DNA of 64,000 nt from JAAYBQ01 sp035403465 (GCA_035403465.1 DAONFG010000012.1:1-64000); one strand, 5' to 3'; numbered from the stretch's first letter, positions 1-9,937 are shown. Notes: a model not told the origin generated them from the letters alone. Made by a program: numbers and translations.

Positions 1-1235
1 ACCGCGCTATGAAATGCCAGCGGCTGGGTTACCAGTGAGAACGGGAACTCCATGCGCTGGGGAAGCGTAACGGCTCCAGTTGATATTACCGTGTACGGTG
101 AGAGCCGGAAGTCTGCAGGGTACTTTATGCTGCATCCAAGGCCGAAAAACATTCCCTCACCGGCGAGGAGTTCCTGGTCAGGCTGACGTGAAGTGTGGTT
201 TGACCCGACGTTTGCCCCGTAACCTGTATTCCCGCGTCCGCCGGTCCATATACATGCAATGATCAGGGACTGGTGATGTGCCGCAGTGAACGGCCCGGCA
301 ATGGCCGAGGTTACTTCGCCTTCACCTATGGATGAGTTGGGGCCGATAATACTTGAGCTTATGATGCATTTTTTCTCTGCCTCTGAATGTTCCATAATAA
401 GTGACGAGTTTATGTATGCCCCGGAATCGACGCTGCACCCGTACTGGATGATCGAATCCCTGACATCTGCAGCGTGACCTATATGCGCAGGTTCGTCGCC
501 TGAACTGAGTATCACTGAACATGATATATTAACCGCACCGGTAATCACCGCGCCTTCGCCGATGAACGTGTCGGTAACAGATACCGTATCTCGTATAATA
601 CAGTTCCTGTCAATGAACCCGCGGTCAAGCATGCATGATTTTTTATATTTTACAATGAATTCTCCGTAGATAGATTCATTGGATTTTGACGTAATTATTG
701 CATCGGCTGTACTCATGTTCATGTCGGCAAACAGGGCGATTCCGCGTTCACCTGTCTCCGGGCCGATGGGAATAATCCTGCCGTTCCCGAAGCAGAGGCC
801 TGTACCTGCTGTGACAGAACCGGCGGAGTAGAGAACGCACCCGACTGATATTATATAGTTGGATATTATTCCGCACCTGTAGATTGCAGATCCGCCGCAT
901 ATGGCTGAACCGTTTATGACGCTGTCGAATAGTCCGCATGGAAGCATCACGCCGGCGCCTGCATCTATCAGTGACCCGTCAAACCTGCCTAAATGGCAAT
1001 CGCCGAAGAACCTGCATCCGCTTATATTGTCCGGTATAAAGTCATGGCTCACCTGTATGCTGTTCCATCCGGATGCTCTGTTGTTCTGCCGTTCAAGTAT
1101 TTTTATTTCATCAGGAGTAAGGTTCCTCATGCCTGAAACAAGGTTAAGGCCGAACCTTCCTTCACGGATATCGCGGATTTTTTTTATAAGGTCCGATTCA
1201 AGATATTCATTGAATCTGTTCTGCGGATCGTTCAT
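1..1235 (-). CDS. DUF4954 family beta-helix protein (partial, 3' end outside window)
   Basis: The minus strand is open without a stop from an ATG at 1233-1235 to the window edge, giving about 411 residues. AGGGTG lies just upstream of the ATG as a ribosome binding site. The sequence is rich in short hydrophobic/Gly repeats typical of left-handed beta-helix (hexapeptide) proteins. Late in the visible part, the segment GANVGSNHTSRQPDQE followed by GEGMFFGLG matches my memory of the DUF4954 family, which is common in spirochaetes and Bacteroidota and usually about 650 residues long. The C-terminal third is therefore missing here. The biochemical role is unknown; resemblance to sugar-nucleotide acyl/nucleotidyltransferase beta-helices is structural only. 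Forward-strand ORFs across this stretch are shadows. Confidence 0.8.
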   Translation of the reverse strand, partial: MNDPQNRFNEYLESDLIKKIRDIREGRFGLNLVSGMRNLTPDEIKILERQNNRASGWNSIQVSHDFIPDNISGCRFFGDCHLGRFDGSLIDAGAGVMLPCGLFDSVINGSAICGGSAIYRCGIISNYIISVGCVLYSAGSVTAGTGLCFGNGRIIPIGPETGERGIALFADMNMSTADAIITSKSNESIYGEFIVKYKKSCMLDRGFIDRNCIIRDTVSVTDTFIGEGAVITGAVNISCSVILSSGDEPAHIGHAADVRDSIIQYGCSVDSGAYINSSLIMEHSEAEKKCIISSSIIGPNSSIGEGEVTSAIAGPFTAAHHQSLIIACIWTGGRGNTGYGANVGSNHTSRQPDQELLAGEGMFFGLGCSIKYPADFRLSPYTVISTGAVTLPQRMEFPFSLVTQPLAFHSA

Positions 1236-1721
1236 GTATCACCCTGTGCAGTGCTGTAATCGGCAAATAAACGGCTTCCATGATATTTATTGCATACAGT
1301 TTAAATGTAAAGCAGAATTTTCCGCATACAGGTCCGGGTTGCAGATGATTAACATGTACATGGCTGAACATTGTGGAGTCAGTCCGGGAATGGTTTTAGT
1401 TAGAACGGCTTCTTTATGTATCCCCTGGCATACTCATGCGCGTTAAATTTTTCTGAATGCATTATTCGAATTTTTCCTGATGATATTGATGTTTAAATCC
1501 GCGCTAAAGGGTTTTATAGTAAAACTCTATATGTGTCCGTTTATGGACTGTAACTCTGAAAAAGATGCATACAGAGTCCCTGACTGTCATAGAATACCCC
1601 CCTGAACCGGTTGATTTATTACTTTAAAATAGCCGGGGCATAATAAAAGTATTATATTGACCGTAAATGCTGAAGAGTTTTTTGTGATTTTTTAATACAT
1701 GTAAAATTAAAGGCCGGATCT
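1236..1721. other. Intergenic stretch between divergent genes, no gene seen
   Basis: This stretch of about 490 bases separates the divergent DUF4954 gene and the hybrid kinase, so it should hold both promoters. It is AT-rich near 1615-1700. I see no convincing sigma-70 hexamer pair, repeat or small gene in it. Confidence 0.4.
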
Positions 1722-4700
1722 GTGAGTGATAATAAAACTAAAATAATTCTTATTATTGGAACTGATGCTCAAACGGCAGCATCTATCTCCGGGGCGTTGA
1801 CGCAAGCCGGTTATAAAACAGTTATTCCGCCTGATGAAAAGGCATCCAGCCTCCAGGATTATAAAGAGGGGATAGATCTTGCAATCATAGACAGCTGTTA
1901 TTCCAGCCGGGATGCTTCATCTGACGGATTGCTTAAACGCATCATAACTGAAAATATTCCGGTCATCTGCATCGCGGATAATCAAGCAGAGTCTGCCGCG
2001 GTTCCTGCAGGGATCAGACATTCCGGGATTATAGCAAGAAATTCCGGTGCATGCATAATCACATCCTCAGTTGAAATTGCCTTCAGGCTTCATGAATCAG
2101 ACAGACTGCTCAGCGGGAGTGCAATGGCTTACCGGGAGATTTTTGATGCTTCACGCGATGCCCTATTTGTGCATGACGGTATAACAGGTGCAATTGTCGA
2201 CGTAAACCGGACAATGCTTAAGATGTACGGTTATGACTCGATTGACGAAGTTTTAAAGCTCACAGTTGAAAATTTGAGCGCGGCCGATCAAAGCTACAAT
2301 CCGGGGGAAGCAGTCCTGTTGATTAAGCAGGCACTTGAGTCCGGAAACAACAGGTTTGAATGGAGGGCGAGGAGAAAAAACGGTGAAGTATTCTGGATTG
2401 ATATTGCACTCCAGAGCGTTATTATCGGGGGCGTCGTGAAAATAATTGCGGCGGTCCGTGATATCTCTGAGCGGAAGAAGGTGGAGGAGGAATTACAGCG
2501 GACCGAATCCGGGCTGATAAAAGAGAGAATATTTACGCAGCTTTTACTTGATACTACACCTGCATTTATAGTAGCTATTGATCTTAAAGGAAAGATACTG
2601 ATGATGAACAGGGCTTTTCTGGATTTTGCCGGATATTCAATGGATGATCTGAGAGGTGCTGAGTACCTTTCACATATAGTTCCGGCGGAGGACCGGCAGC
2701 AGTTATCCGGAATCTTCAGTGACCTCCTGAATGCTGGAAAATCCACGGTTAACGAGAACAGGATTATCAGCAGGAGCGGCAGTATGCGGCTTGTTGAATG
2801 GCACGGTCAGTTTGTAAATACCGGTGACGATGATGGTAATTTTTTTGTGGGAGTAGGTGTTGACATAACTGATCGTAAACAGGCCGAGGAGGAGATCCTT
2901 GCCAGGAACGAAGAGCTTATGGCCATGAATGAGGAGATGGAGGCCTCGAACGAGGAGCTGATAGCGGTTAACTATGAGCTGCAGACTGCGGAGGAGAGGT
3001 ACAGGGGGGTAGTTGAGACACAGTCCGAGATGATAGCGCGTTTCAGGGATGACGGCACACTTACATTCACAAACCGGGCCTGGCGCAACTATTACGGGGA
3101 GTATCTCGGGTTAACCGGTGATGTGGCTGGAAAGAAAATCCAGGATATAATGCAGATCAAGAATTACGACCAGGTCATTGCATACCTGCACACGCTTACA
3201 CCAGGGCAGCTGTCCGGTTCAATGGAGAGGAGTGTTGTGTCGCTCGCAGGAGAGACAAGGTGGCAGTTGTGGTATATCCAGAAGATTGTTGATGAGGCCA
3301 GGAACCTTGTCGAATACCAGGTGGTGGGGAATGACATCACTGAACGAAAAGCTGCAGAAACAGCATTGCGTAACAGCGAGGAGAGGTTCAGGTCGCTCAT
3401 TGAACTGGCGCCCGATGCAATTTTAATAGGCAGCAGTGAGGGCATAATTATCGGGGCAAACCGTAGTACCACTGAACTTTCAGGATATTCATATGATGAG
3501 CTTATTGGTAAAAGCATCAACCTTTTCTTCACAGAGGATGAAAGGAAGAGGGTGCCGCTGCGGTATGACCTGCTTAAGGATGGGCATGCTATCCGTAACG
3601 AGAGGATACTTACCAGGAGGGATGGCAGTACTATATTTATTGAGATGAATACGAAGATGATGCCTGACGGCACTTACCAGGCATTCATACGCGATATGAC
3701 CGAGCAGCGTAGACTCATGGATGCCATACAGCAGGCAGACAGGCTCAGTTCACTCGGTGTGCTTGCAGGCGGGATCGCCCATGACTTCAACAACCTGCTC
3801 AGTGGCATATTCGGATATATTGAAATGGCCAGGCTCAAGAGTTCAAATGATAAAATTGTCTCCGGTTACCTTGACAAGGCCTTCACTGTTTTTAACCGGG
3901 CCAGGGACCTTACTCAGCAGCTTCTGACTTTTTCCAAGGGTGGTACGCCGGTAAGGAAAACGGGCGATATAGGCATGCTCATCAGGGAAAGTACATCATT
4001 TGCCCTGTCCGGGTCGAACATAGTGTGCGATTTTGACATTGCTCCAGACCTGAAGCTCTGTGATTTTGACGAGAACCAGATGGGGCAGGTGATTGACAAT
4101 ATAATCATAAACGCAAAGCAGGCCATGCCCCTCGGCGGCAGGATAAACATTTCAGCAGCTGATTGCCGCCTTGAACATAAGCAGAATCCGGTACTTGGCG
4201 CAGGTGATTACATAAAAATTTCAATATCCGATACCGGTATAGGAATACCACCGGATATGATCAATAGAATATATGATCCTTTTTTTACCACCAAGCAGCA
4301 GGGTAACGGGCTGGGGCTTGCGACTGCATATTCCATAATACGCAATCATGGAGGATACATTGAAGCTGAATCCATTCCCGGAGAAGGGACAACTTTTTAC
4401 ATTTACATTCCCGTATCGCTTAAAGCCGGCGACCCCAATATTCAGCATCACAACAGGGAGCACAGCGGCAGCGGCCGGATACTGGTAATGGATGACGAGG
4501 CGTTTATACGTGAGATTGCCTCGGAGCTTTTATCTGACATGGGTTATGCGGTAACATGTGCGGTTAACGGAGAAGATGCTCTGAGCATATGCTCCATGAT
4601 GCGGGAAAAGGGGGAGCAGTTCGATGCTGCTTTTTTTGATCTTACAATTCCGGGAGGTATGGGTGGAAAAGAGGCAATTGCGGGGATTAGACAGGTGTGC

Positions 4701-4853
4701 TCTGATATGCTTGTTTTTGCTTCGAGCGGTTTTTCCGAGGACCCCATAATGTCGCACCCGGTTGAGTTCGGATTTACCGGAAGTATCCGGAAGCCCTACC
4801 GCAAGGATGAACTTGCCGCGCTTCTCAACAGGTACATGAATAAACAGAAATAA
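1722..4853 (+). CDS. Hybrid sensor histidine kinase with four PAS domains and terminal receiver
   Basis: A soluble two-component hybrid kinase of 1043 residues starting at GTG. In order: a receiver-like N-terminal region (about 1-115, degenerate but retaining a hydrophobic strand ending in Asp); four PAS domains near residues 140, 265, 425 and 550; a HisKA helix with the phospho-accepting His687 in AGGIAHDFNN; an ATPase domain with the N box (NIIINAKQA), DTGIGIP and a GNGLGLA lid; and a C-terminal receiver with probable phosphorylated Asp973 in FFDLTIPGG. A coiled stretch rich in Glu, near 388-420, links PAS2 and PAS3. No transmembrane segment is visible, so the signal is probably cytoplasmic (redox, ligand or cofactor). 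The partner regulator is not adjacent; phosphotransfer probably runs to its own receiver. Confidence 0.93.
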   Translation: MSDNKTKIILIIGTDAQTAASISGALTQAGYKTVIPPDEKASSLQDYKEGIDLAIIDSCYSSRDASSDGLLKRIITENIPVICIADNQAESAAVPAGIRHSGIIARNSGACIITSSVEIAFRLHESDRLLSGSAMAYREIFDASRDALFVHDGITGAIVDVNRTMLKMYGYDSIDEVLKLTVENLSAADQSYNPGEAVLLIKQALESGNNRFEWRARRKNGEVFWIDIALQSVIIGGVVKIIAAVRDISERKKVEEELQRTESGLIKERIFTQLLLDTTPAFIVAIDLKGKILMMNRAFLDFAGYSMDDLRGAEYLSHIVPAEDRQQLSGIFSDLLNAGKSTVNENRIISRSGSMRLVEWHGQFVNTGDDDGNFFVGVGVDITDRKQAEEEILARNEELMAMNEEMEASNEELIAVNYELQTAEERYRGVVETQSEMIARFRDDGTLTFTNRAWRNYYGEYLGLTGDVAGKKIQDIMQIKNYDQVIAYLHTLTPGQLSGSMERSVVSLAGETRWQLWYIQKIVDEARNLVEYQVVGNDITERKAAETALRNSEERFRSLIELAPDAILIGSSEGIIIGANRSTTELSGYSYDELIGKSINLFFTEDERKRVPLRYDLLKDGHAIRNERILTRRDGSTIFIEMNTKMMPDGTYQAFIRDMTEQRRLMDAIQQADRLSSLGVLAGGIAHDFNNLLSGIFGYIEMARLKSSNDKIVSGYLDKAFTVFNRARDLTQQLLTFSKGGTPVRKTGDIGMLIRESTSFALSGSNIVCDFDIAPDLKLCDFDENQMGQVIDNIIINAKQAMPLGGRINISAADCRLEHKQNPVLGAGDYIKISISDTGIGIPPDMINRIYDPFFTTKQQGNGLGLATAYSIIRNHGGYIEAESIPGEGTTFYIYIPVSLKAGDPNIQHHNREHSGSGRILVMDDEAFIREIASELLSDMGYAVTCAVNGEDALSICSMMREKGEQFDAAFFDLTIPGGMGGKEAIAGIRQVCSDMLVFASSGFSEDPIMSHPVEFGFTGSIRKPYRKDELAALLNRYMNKQK

Positions 4854-4936
4854 TCATAGTGATTTGTATGAATCAGGTGATTGGATTCACACACGTGTGG
4901 TGCCTGCACCGGGCCTGGTCGAAGATTCCAGGGACT

Positions 4937-5503
4937 TCACTTAACCATGGACGCAAAGAATTCATGAATTCTCCTGTCGCCTGTAAGTTCCGGGTGGAAA
5001 CTCGCAGCGAGCATATTCTTCTGGCGGACCAGTACCGGGACAGAATCCAGCTCGGCAAGAACTTCCACGCCATTCCCTGTTGAAACAATTTTCGGCGCAC
5101 GGATAAATATTCCGGGAAAGGGTCCTCCTGCAATTGCGGATACTTCAAGTTCTGTCTCAAAGCTTTCCAGCTGCCTGCCGTACGCGTTCCTCTCAACGGT
5201 GATATCCATTACTTCAAGTGAAGGCTGGTCCATCCCCTCTATCACACGCGACATGAGTATCATTCCGGCACATGTGCCGAATACAGGCATGCCGTCAAGT
5301 ATCCTGGCTCTTAATGTTTTCATGAGATTGTTTTTAACAAGGAGTTTCCCCATAACGGTGCTTTCACCGCCGGGTATTATGAGGCAGTCAACTGAAAGGA
5401 GTTCGTCGTTTGTGCGCACTTCAAGTGTTTCCGCTCCAAGGCTTTCCATAACCAGTTTGTGTTTATGAAAAGCCCCCTGCATGGCCAGGACTCCGGCTTT
5501 CAT
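4937..5503 (-). CDS. pdxT: Pyridoxal 5'-phosphate synthase glutaminase subunit PdxT
   Basis: PdxT hydrolyses glutamine and passes ammonia to PdxS in the ribose-5-phosphate-dependent route to pyridoxal phosphate. Class I glutaminase landmarks are present: GGESTV near the N-terminus, the nucleophile Cys in FGTCAGMI, and the His/Glu pair in FHPEL near the C-terminus. An upstream in-frame start at 5536 would overlap pdxS. The ATG at 5503 begins at MKAGVLAMQG, the usual family start, and leaves a 13-base gap after the pdxS stop, so I prefer it (188 residues). The gene is cotranscribed behind pdxS and convergent with the upstream kinase gene. Confidence 0.95.
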   Translation of the reverse strand: MKAGVLAMQGAFHKHKLVMESLGAETLEVRTNDELLSVDCLIIPGGESTVMGKLLVKNNLMKTLRARILDGMPVFGTCAGMILMSRVIEGMDQPSLEVMDITVERNAYGRQLESFETELEVSAIAGGPFPGIFIRAPKIVSTGNGVEVLAELDSVPVLVRQKNMLAASFHPELTGDRRIHEFFASMVK

Positions 5504-5516
5504 CTTTGTATTAACC

Positions 5517-6422
5517 TTACCATCCCCTGCCTGCAAGCTTATCGCTTTCTTTAAGTTGAGCCATGCCTATTCCTGTCATGGGCTCGCCCAGGTTGCGTGA
5601 GATTTCGGCTAGTTTAGCCGGGTCTTTGTAGAATGTCACGGCCTGCACAATGGCCTGAGCCCTTTTTGCCGGGTCGCCTGACTTGAATATACCTGAACCA
5701 ACAAATACCGCCTCTGCTCCAAGGTGCATCATGAGCGCCGCATCTGCAGGTGTGGCAACCCCGCCCGCTGAAAAATTCGGCACAGGGAGTTTACCTGTAC
5801 GGGCGACTTCCAGTACAAGTTCGTATGGTGCGCCGAGTTCTTTAGCAGCAGTCATCAGCTCCTCTTCGGGAAGTCCGCTGATCCTGCGCATATCATCCTG
5901 TAATGTCCGCATGTGGCGGACAGCTTCGATAATATCACCGGTCCCCGCTTCACCCTTAGTGCGGATCATCGCGGCGCCTTCACCGATCCTGCGAAGCGCC
6001 TCACCCAGGTCGCGGCACCCGCATACAAAGGGAACCTTGAAGTTCCGCTTGTTCACATGGAACCGGTCGTCTGCAGGGGTGAGAACCTCGCTCTCATCAA
6101 TAAAGTCGACTTCAAGTGCTTCAAGAATCTGCGCCTCGACAAAATGCCCTATCCTGCACTTTGCCATCACAGGGATGCTCACGGTTTCCTGAATTTTTAT
6201 TATAACATCAGGGTCCGACATCCTCGCGACGCCGCCGGCAACACGTATGTCTGCAGGGACCCTCTCAAGCGCCATTACTGCAGAAGCACCCGCATCCTCT
6301 GCAATCTTCGCGTGGTCAGGCGTAACCACATCCATGATTACGCCTCCCTTAAGCATCTCTGCAAGGCCTACTTTTGTTTTCCAGGTGGATTCCTGTCTGT
6401 CGGACCATTTTTTATCTGTCAT
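5517..6422 (-). CDS. pdxS: Pyridoxal 5'-phosphate synthase lyase subunit PdxS
   Basis: PdxS condenses ribose 5-phosphate, glyceraldehyde 3-phosphate and ammonia into PLP as a dodecameric (beta/alpha)8 barrel. At 301 residues it has normal family length. Visible landmarks are MDVVTPDHAKIAEDAGA, the VMALERVPADIR stretch, and PVMAKCRIGH, which contains the Lys that forms the sugar imine. The start ATG has CGGAGTT upstream. It forms a two-gene operon with pdxT. The dispersed intergenic repeat at 6488-6596 lies just upstream of its promoter region. Confidence 0.97.
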   Translation of the reverse strand: MTDKKWSDRQESTWKTKVGLAEMLKGGVIMDVVTPDHAKIAEDAGASAVMALERVPADIRVAGGVARMSDPDVIIKIQETVSIPVMAKCRIGHFVEAQILEALEVDFIDESEVLTPADDRFHVNKRNFKVPFVCGCRDLGEALRRIGEGAAMIRTKGEAGTGDIIEAVRHMRTLQDDMRRISGLPEEELMTAAKELGAPYELVLEVARTGKLPVPNFSAGGVATPADAALMMHLGAEAVFVGSGIFKSGDPAKRAQAIVQAVTFYKDPAKLAEISRNLGEPMTGIGMAQLKESDKLAGRGW

Positions 6423-6487
6423 TTTTTAACTCCGTTTTATTCACAAAAAGCTTAAATTTATAACATTTCACGATTAGACTGGCATCT

Positions 6488-6596
6488 GTCATTGCGAACA
6501 AAGTGAAGCAATCTGCTCAGGCGGTAATGTGTTTTATAAGATAAAACAGGCACTCCCAAAAACAGACTGCCACGGCATTTTATGCCTCGCAGTGAC
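6488..6596. repeat. Dispersed palindromic repeat, copy 1 (short form)
   Basis: This 109-base element begins GTCATTGCGA and ends CTCGCAGTGAC, with internal GCAATCTG and CAGACTGCCACGGC. The ends are imperfect inverted repeats. Four related copies occur in this window (13453, 33643, 36415, 41216), always between genes. The remainder of the 6423-6814 gap shows AT-rich sequence and no gene. Confidence 0.75.
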
Positions 6597-6814
6597 TATA
6601 TTATACCAATTCAACTGTTAACCGCTATAGTATAACGTATACAATTATTCAGCGGAATACAATCAGGTGAGGCATGATAAATACAGTGGGTTTTTTTTCA
6701 ATTTTTTTTTCTATAAAATGAAAAGTGCTTTCTGTATCAGAATAAAGCGTTAAATTTGCTTTATGAGGGTAAAAATTTGAACCCGCCGCATATCCTGAAT
6801 TATCCGGAAATAGA

Positions 6815-7333
6815 GTGAATAAAAGAATTTACATCGTAATACCGGTGATATTAATTGCCCTCTGCCTGTTCTTTTCTTTGAAACTTGAGGCGGATGAGTG
6901 TGCAGGTGCGGCTGAAAACTATTTCAATCTAAGGAGTATGTTTATCCGTTGGGATACGGGTTTTACCGGGAGTAAAACGCATCACAGGAAAAGGCTCAAC
7001 AGGTACCTTGCCGACCTGATCGGGTGTGACATTAAAACAGACTATGATTTCCTGATCGATCCGCGCCTGTTTACAGGGGATGCGGATTTTTCATCGGACA
7101 TTATTTATAATAACTGGCTTTACATCCATGGCGAAATGGATCCGGAACAGAAGAAGGGGGACCTTCCCGGTTACGAGCAGCTTCTCAGGGAGAGGGTAAT
7201 AAACAAGACGCTCTTTGCGGTTTCGGGAAAAATACGGCGGTTCAGGATTGTTGAATCGTTCAGGGGAAGGTCGGTGCATCTCTACCTGGACAGGTTGAGG
7301 CTTGAACCGGCGCAAAAAAACGTTTCTTTATAA
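6815..7333 (+). CDS. Uncharacterised protein with N-terminal signal anchor
   Basis: A protein of 172 residues from a GTG start, with a basic N-terminus followed by a hydrophobic segment (about residues 5-22) that could be a signal peptide or membrane anchor. The rest is soluble, rich in aromatic and charged residues, and has no motif I recognise. It ends 21 bases before glmS on the same strand, so the two are probably cotranscribed. Lipid attachment is unlikely because no lipobox Cys sits at the end of the hydrophobic segment. Function unknown. Confidence 0.65.
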   Translation: MNKRIYIVIPVILIALCLFFSLKLEADECAGAAENYFNLRSMFIRWDTGFTGSKTHHRKRLNRYLADLIGCDIKTDYDFLIDPRLFTGDADFSSDIIYNNWLYIHGEMDPEQKKGDLPGYEQLLRERVINKTLFAVSGKIRRFRIVESFRGRSVHLYLDRLRLEPAQKNVSL

Positions 7334-7354
7334 TCGAATATTTAAGGGGTCAAT

Positions 7355-9187
7355 ATGTGCGGAATAGCAGGTTATGTGGGGAGCAAGAGCGCCCCGGAAC
7401 TTATTATCAATGCTTTAAAAAGGCTTGAGTACAGGGGATACGATTCATCAGGGATCTGTGTTAACTGCAACGGAAAACTGGTTTTAAATAAGAAAGCAGG
7501 TAAAATTTCCGCCCTTGAAAGTGTACTAGATTATGATGCTATACGTCACTGCACTGCAGGTGTAGGACACACAAGGTGGGCCACTCACGGTGAACCGAAC
7601 GATGTTAATGCGCACCCGCACTCTGACTGTACGGGCGACCTTGTGGTGGTACACAACGGGATAATTGAAAATTACAGGGACCTGAAGGAGATCCTGATAA
7701 AGAGGGGGCATACATTTAAAAGCGAAACCGATACCGAGGTCCTTGCCCACCTTATCGAACAGTATCTAGTTGACCACACTCTTCCTGAGGCTGTGATTAA
7801 ATGCCTTTCGCATGTTGAGGGAACTTACGGCCTTGTGGTGATGCACGCCAGGTATCCTGAACTTCTCGTTGCCGCAAGGAAGGGGAGCCCGCTGATCCTT
7901 GGTGTCGGTGAAGGGGAGATGATGGTGGCCTCTGATGTGAGCGCGGTAATCGATCACACCAGGAATGTAATATTCCTTGAGGATGGTGAAATCGTTGAGC
8001 TGAGGGCTGACGGCTACCGCATTTACGGACAGGACATGATCGGTATAGCAAAAGAAGTCGAATCGGTTGACTGGGATATAGCCTCAATTGGCAGGCATGG
8101 TTTTGACCATTACATGCTCAAGGAGATATTCGAGCAGCCTGAAACAATCAGCAATGCAATCAGGGGAAGACTCATAGTTGACCAGGCAAGGGCGCGGCTC
8201 GACGGGCTCAGGCTTACAGACGAGGAGATCGACGGCATCGAGCGGATAATCTTCATCGCGTGCGGAACTTCATGGCACGCCGGGCTTGTTGCGGAGTACC
8301 TGATAGAGGAGTACGCGCGGATCCCTGTTGAAGTGGAATACGCAAGCGAGTTCAGGTACAGGAAACCGGTGCTGAAAAAAGGCGACATTGTAATCACCAT
8401 CAGCCAGTCAGGCGAAACAGCTGATACCCTTGCTGCCATGCGTGAGGCAAAGGCTAAGGGGATCAAGGTGCTGGGTATCACCAATGTTGTAGGCAGCACA
8501 ATCGCGCGTGAATCAGACGGCGGCGTTTACATCTACGCGGGTCCTGAAATCGGTGTAGCTTCCACAAAGGCATTCACCTCGCAGCTTACGGTAATTGCAC
8601 TGCTCACGCTTTTCCTTGCGCGCAGGCGCGAAATGTCATTTTCCGAGGGTACAGCGCTCGTGAATGACCTGGTGCGTCTGCCTGAACTGGTGAAGTCCGT
8701 GCTCGCGGAGTGTGATAAAGTTAAGGAGATTGCCGCGTTTTACGGTTCCAGGAACAATTTTCTTTACCTGGGCAGGGGACTTAATTTTCCCGTTGCACTT
8801 GAAGGCGCGCTTAAACTTAAAGAGATATCGTACATTCACGCCGAGGGTTACCCTGCGGCAGAGATGAAGCATGGACCGATAGCGCTTATAGACGAGGAGA
8901 TGCCGGTGGTGTTCATAGCCACACGCGATGAGATATACAGCAAGATCGTGAGCAACATGCAGGAGGTCCGCGCCAGGAGGGGCAAGATTATAGCAATTGC
9001 CACTGAGGGAGACAAGGACATATATAAATATGCAGACCACGTGCTATTCATTCCCGATATTCACAAGGCCCTTGTCCCGATACTCGCGGTAATTCCGTTG
9101 CAGCTGCTTTCATATTATGTGGCAGTGTCAAGGGGATGCGACGTGGACCAGCCCAGGAACCTCGCAAAGAGCGTAACCGTGGAATAG
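7355..9187 (+). CDS. glmS: Glutamine--fructose-6-phosphate aminotransferase (isomerizing)
   Basis: GlmS makes glucosamine 6-phosphate, the first committed step toward UDP-GlcNAc for peptidoglycan and lipopolysaccharide. At 610 residues it matches the family. The N-terminal nucleophile Cys2 (MCGIAGYVG) and the type 2 glutamine amidotransferase domain (to about residue 220) are followed by two SIS sugar-isomerase domains (about 290-420 and 460-590; ITISQSGETADT and the AEMKHGPIALI loop). The C-terminus DQPRNLAKSVTVE is the conserved family ending. No glmS ribozyme is expected or seen upstream, where another gene lies 21 bases away. Confidence 0.98.
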   Translation: MCGIAGYVGSKSAPELIINALKRLEYRGYDSSGICVNCNGKLVLNKKAGKISALESVLDYDAIRHCTAGVGHTRWATHGEPNDVNAHPHSDCTGDLVVVHNGIIENYRDLKEILIKRGHTFKSETDTEVLAHLIEQYLVDHTLPEAVIKCLSHVEGTYGLVVMHARYPELLVAARKGSPLILGVGEGEMMVASDVSAVIDHTRNVIFLEDGEIVELRADGYRIYGQDMIGIAKEVESVDWDIASIGRHGFDHYMLKEIFEQPETISNAIRGRLIVDQARARLDGLRLTDEEIDGIERIIFIACGTSWHAGLVAEYLIEEYARIPVEVEYASEFRYRKPVLKKGDIVITISQSGETADTLAAMREAKAKGIKVLGITNVVGSTIARESDGGVYIYAGPEIGVASTKAFTSQLTVIALLTLFLARRREMSFSEGTALVNDLVRLPELVKSVLAECDKVKEIAAFYGSRNNFLYLGRGLNFPVALEGALKLKEISYIHAEGYPAAEMKHGPIALIDEEMPVVFIATRDEIYSKIVSNMQEVRARRGKIIAIATEGDKDIYKYADHVLFIPDIHKALVPILAVIPLQLLSYYVAVSRGCDVDQPRNLAKSVTVE

Positions 9188-9506
9188 TGCCCTCACCCCG
9201 TCGCTATCGCGCCACCCCTCTCCCGAAGCGACAGGTTATATGTGCAGGCATTTATTCCCGGGAGAGGGTGTGTGGCAGGAAATGTTTATGTCGATTATAA
9301 AAAATCAGCAATAGTTTATGCCATCCCTTCTCCCCATCCAAACTTAAAAGCGGGAGAAGGTGCCCGGCAGGGCGGAAGAGGGCATGCCTTTTATAAAAAC
9401 GAAGTTTTTATGAACCTTTTTAATATATTATTGACAGCTATTTACCCCTGCGTTAAATTACAAAATATACAAAGAAGTTGATTTGAACAGTTTAAATGAG
9501 GTTAAC
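9188..9506. repeat. Intergenic stretch with low-complexity inverted repeats
   Basis: Between glmS and the VOC gene lie two repeat-like blocks. At about 9189-9270, CCTCACCCC and CTCTCCCG face a downstream CGGGAGAGGGTG, forming a large imperfect hairpin. At about 9322-9390, a CTTCTCCC / GGGAGAAGG pair is present. Such C-rich mobile-looking repeats are common between genes in uncultured bacteria. No gene is seen. Confidence 0.45.
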
Positions 9507-9878
9507 ATGATTGTCATTGAGAGCGTAAATCATATCGGTATAACTGTGTCGGACCTGGAAAGTTCTGTGAAATTCTACAGGGACCTTTTTGATTTTGATG
9601 TGATTGAAAATATAAGCAATTCCGGCCAGGCATTCCTTAAAATGGGTGATATTATGATATCGCTCACAGAGGTTTCAGGCTATAAAAACAGCAAAGATTC
9701 CAAAAACTGCGTATCCTTTTATGTCGATGAAGAGGATTTTGAAGATGCCATTGATGAACTCGACGAGTCCGGAATAACAATAATTGCAGGTCCGGAAAAT
9801 ATCAGGAAGGGTAAAAGGATTGTTTTTGCTGATCCGGACGGAAATCATATTGAACTCTCGTATCCTGAAATTGACTGA
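9507..9878 (+). CDS. VOC superfamily protein (glyoxalase / methylmalonyl-CoA epimerase-like)
   Basis: A small 123-residue metalloenzyme-type fold of paired beta-alpha-beta-beta-beta units. HIGITVSDLESSVKFYRDLF at the start and DPDGNHIELSYP at the end carry the likely metal-binding His and Glu. The family includes lactoylglutathione lyases, fosfomycin-resistance enzymes and methylmalonyl-CoA epimerases, and the sequence alone does not decide the substrate. A TTG start at 9483 is possible, but the ATG at 9507 has GAGG six bases upstream. A terminator follows, so it is probably monocistronic. Confidence 0.85.
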   Translation: MIVIESVNHIGITVSDLESSVKFYRDLFDFDVIENISNSGQAFLKMGDIMISLTEVSGYKNSKDSKNCVSFYVDEEDFEDAIDELDESGITIIAGPENIRKGKRIVFADPDGNHIELSYPEID

Positions 9879-9904
9879 TCCGGGGGGATTCATTCTGCGG
9901 GAAG

Positions 9905-9937
9905 GGGGTTGCCTTAAAAGGGCAGCCCTTTCTTTTT
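9905..9937 (+). terminator. Rho-independent terminator after VOC gene
   Basis: GGGTTGCC at 9906 pairs with GGCAGCCC at 9921 (one G-U pair), with a short AT-rich loop and a TTTCTTTTT tail. Confidence 0.8.

Noticed and set aside
901..1446. Forward ORF of 181 codons near the left edge
   Set aside because: It lies opposite the DUF4954 reading frame, has no recognisable domain and its start has no ribosome binding site.
4873..5196. Minus-strand ORF of 107 codons
   Set aside because: Out-of-frame shadow of pdxT.
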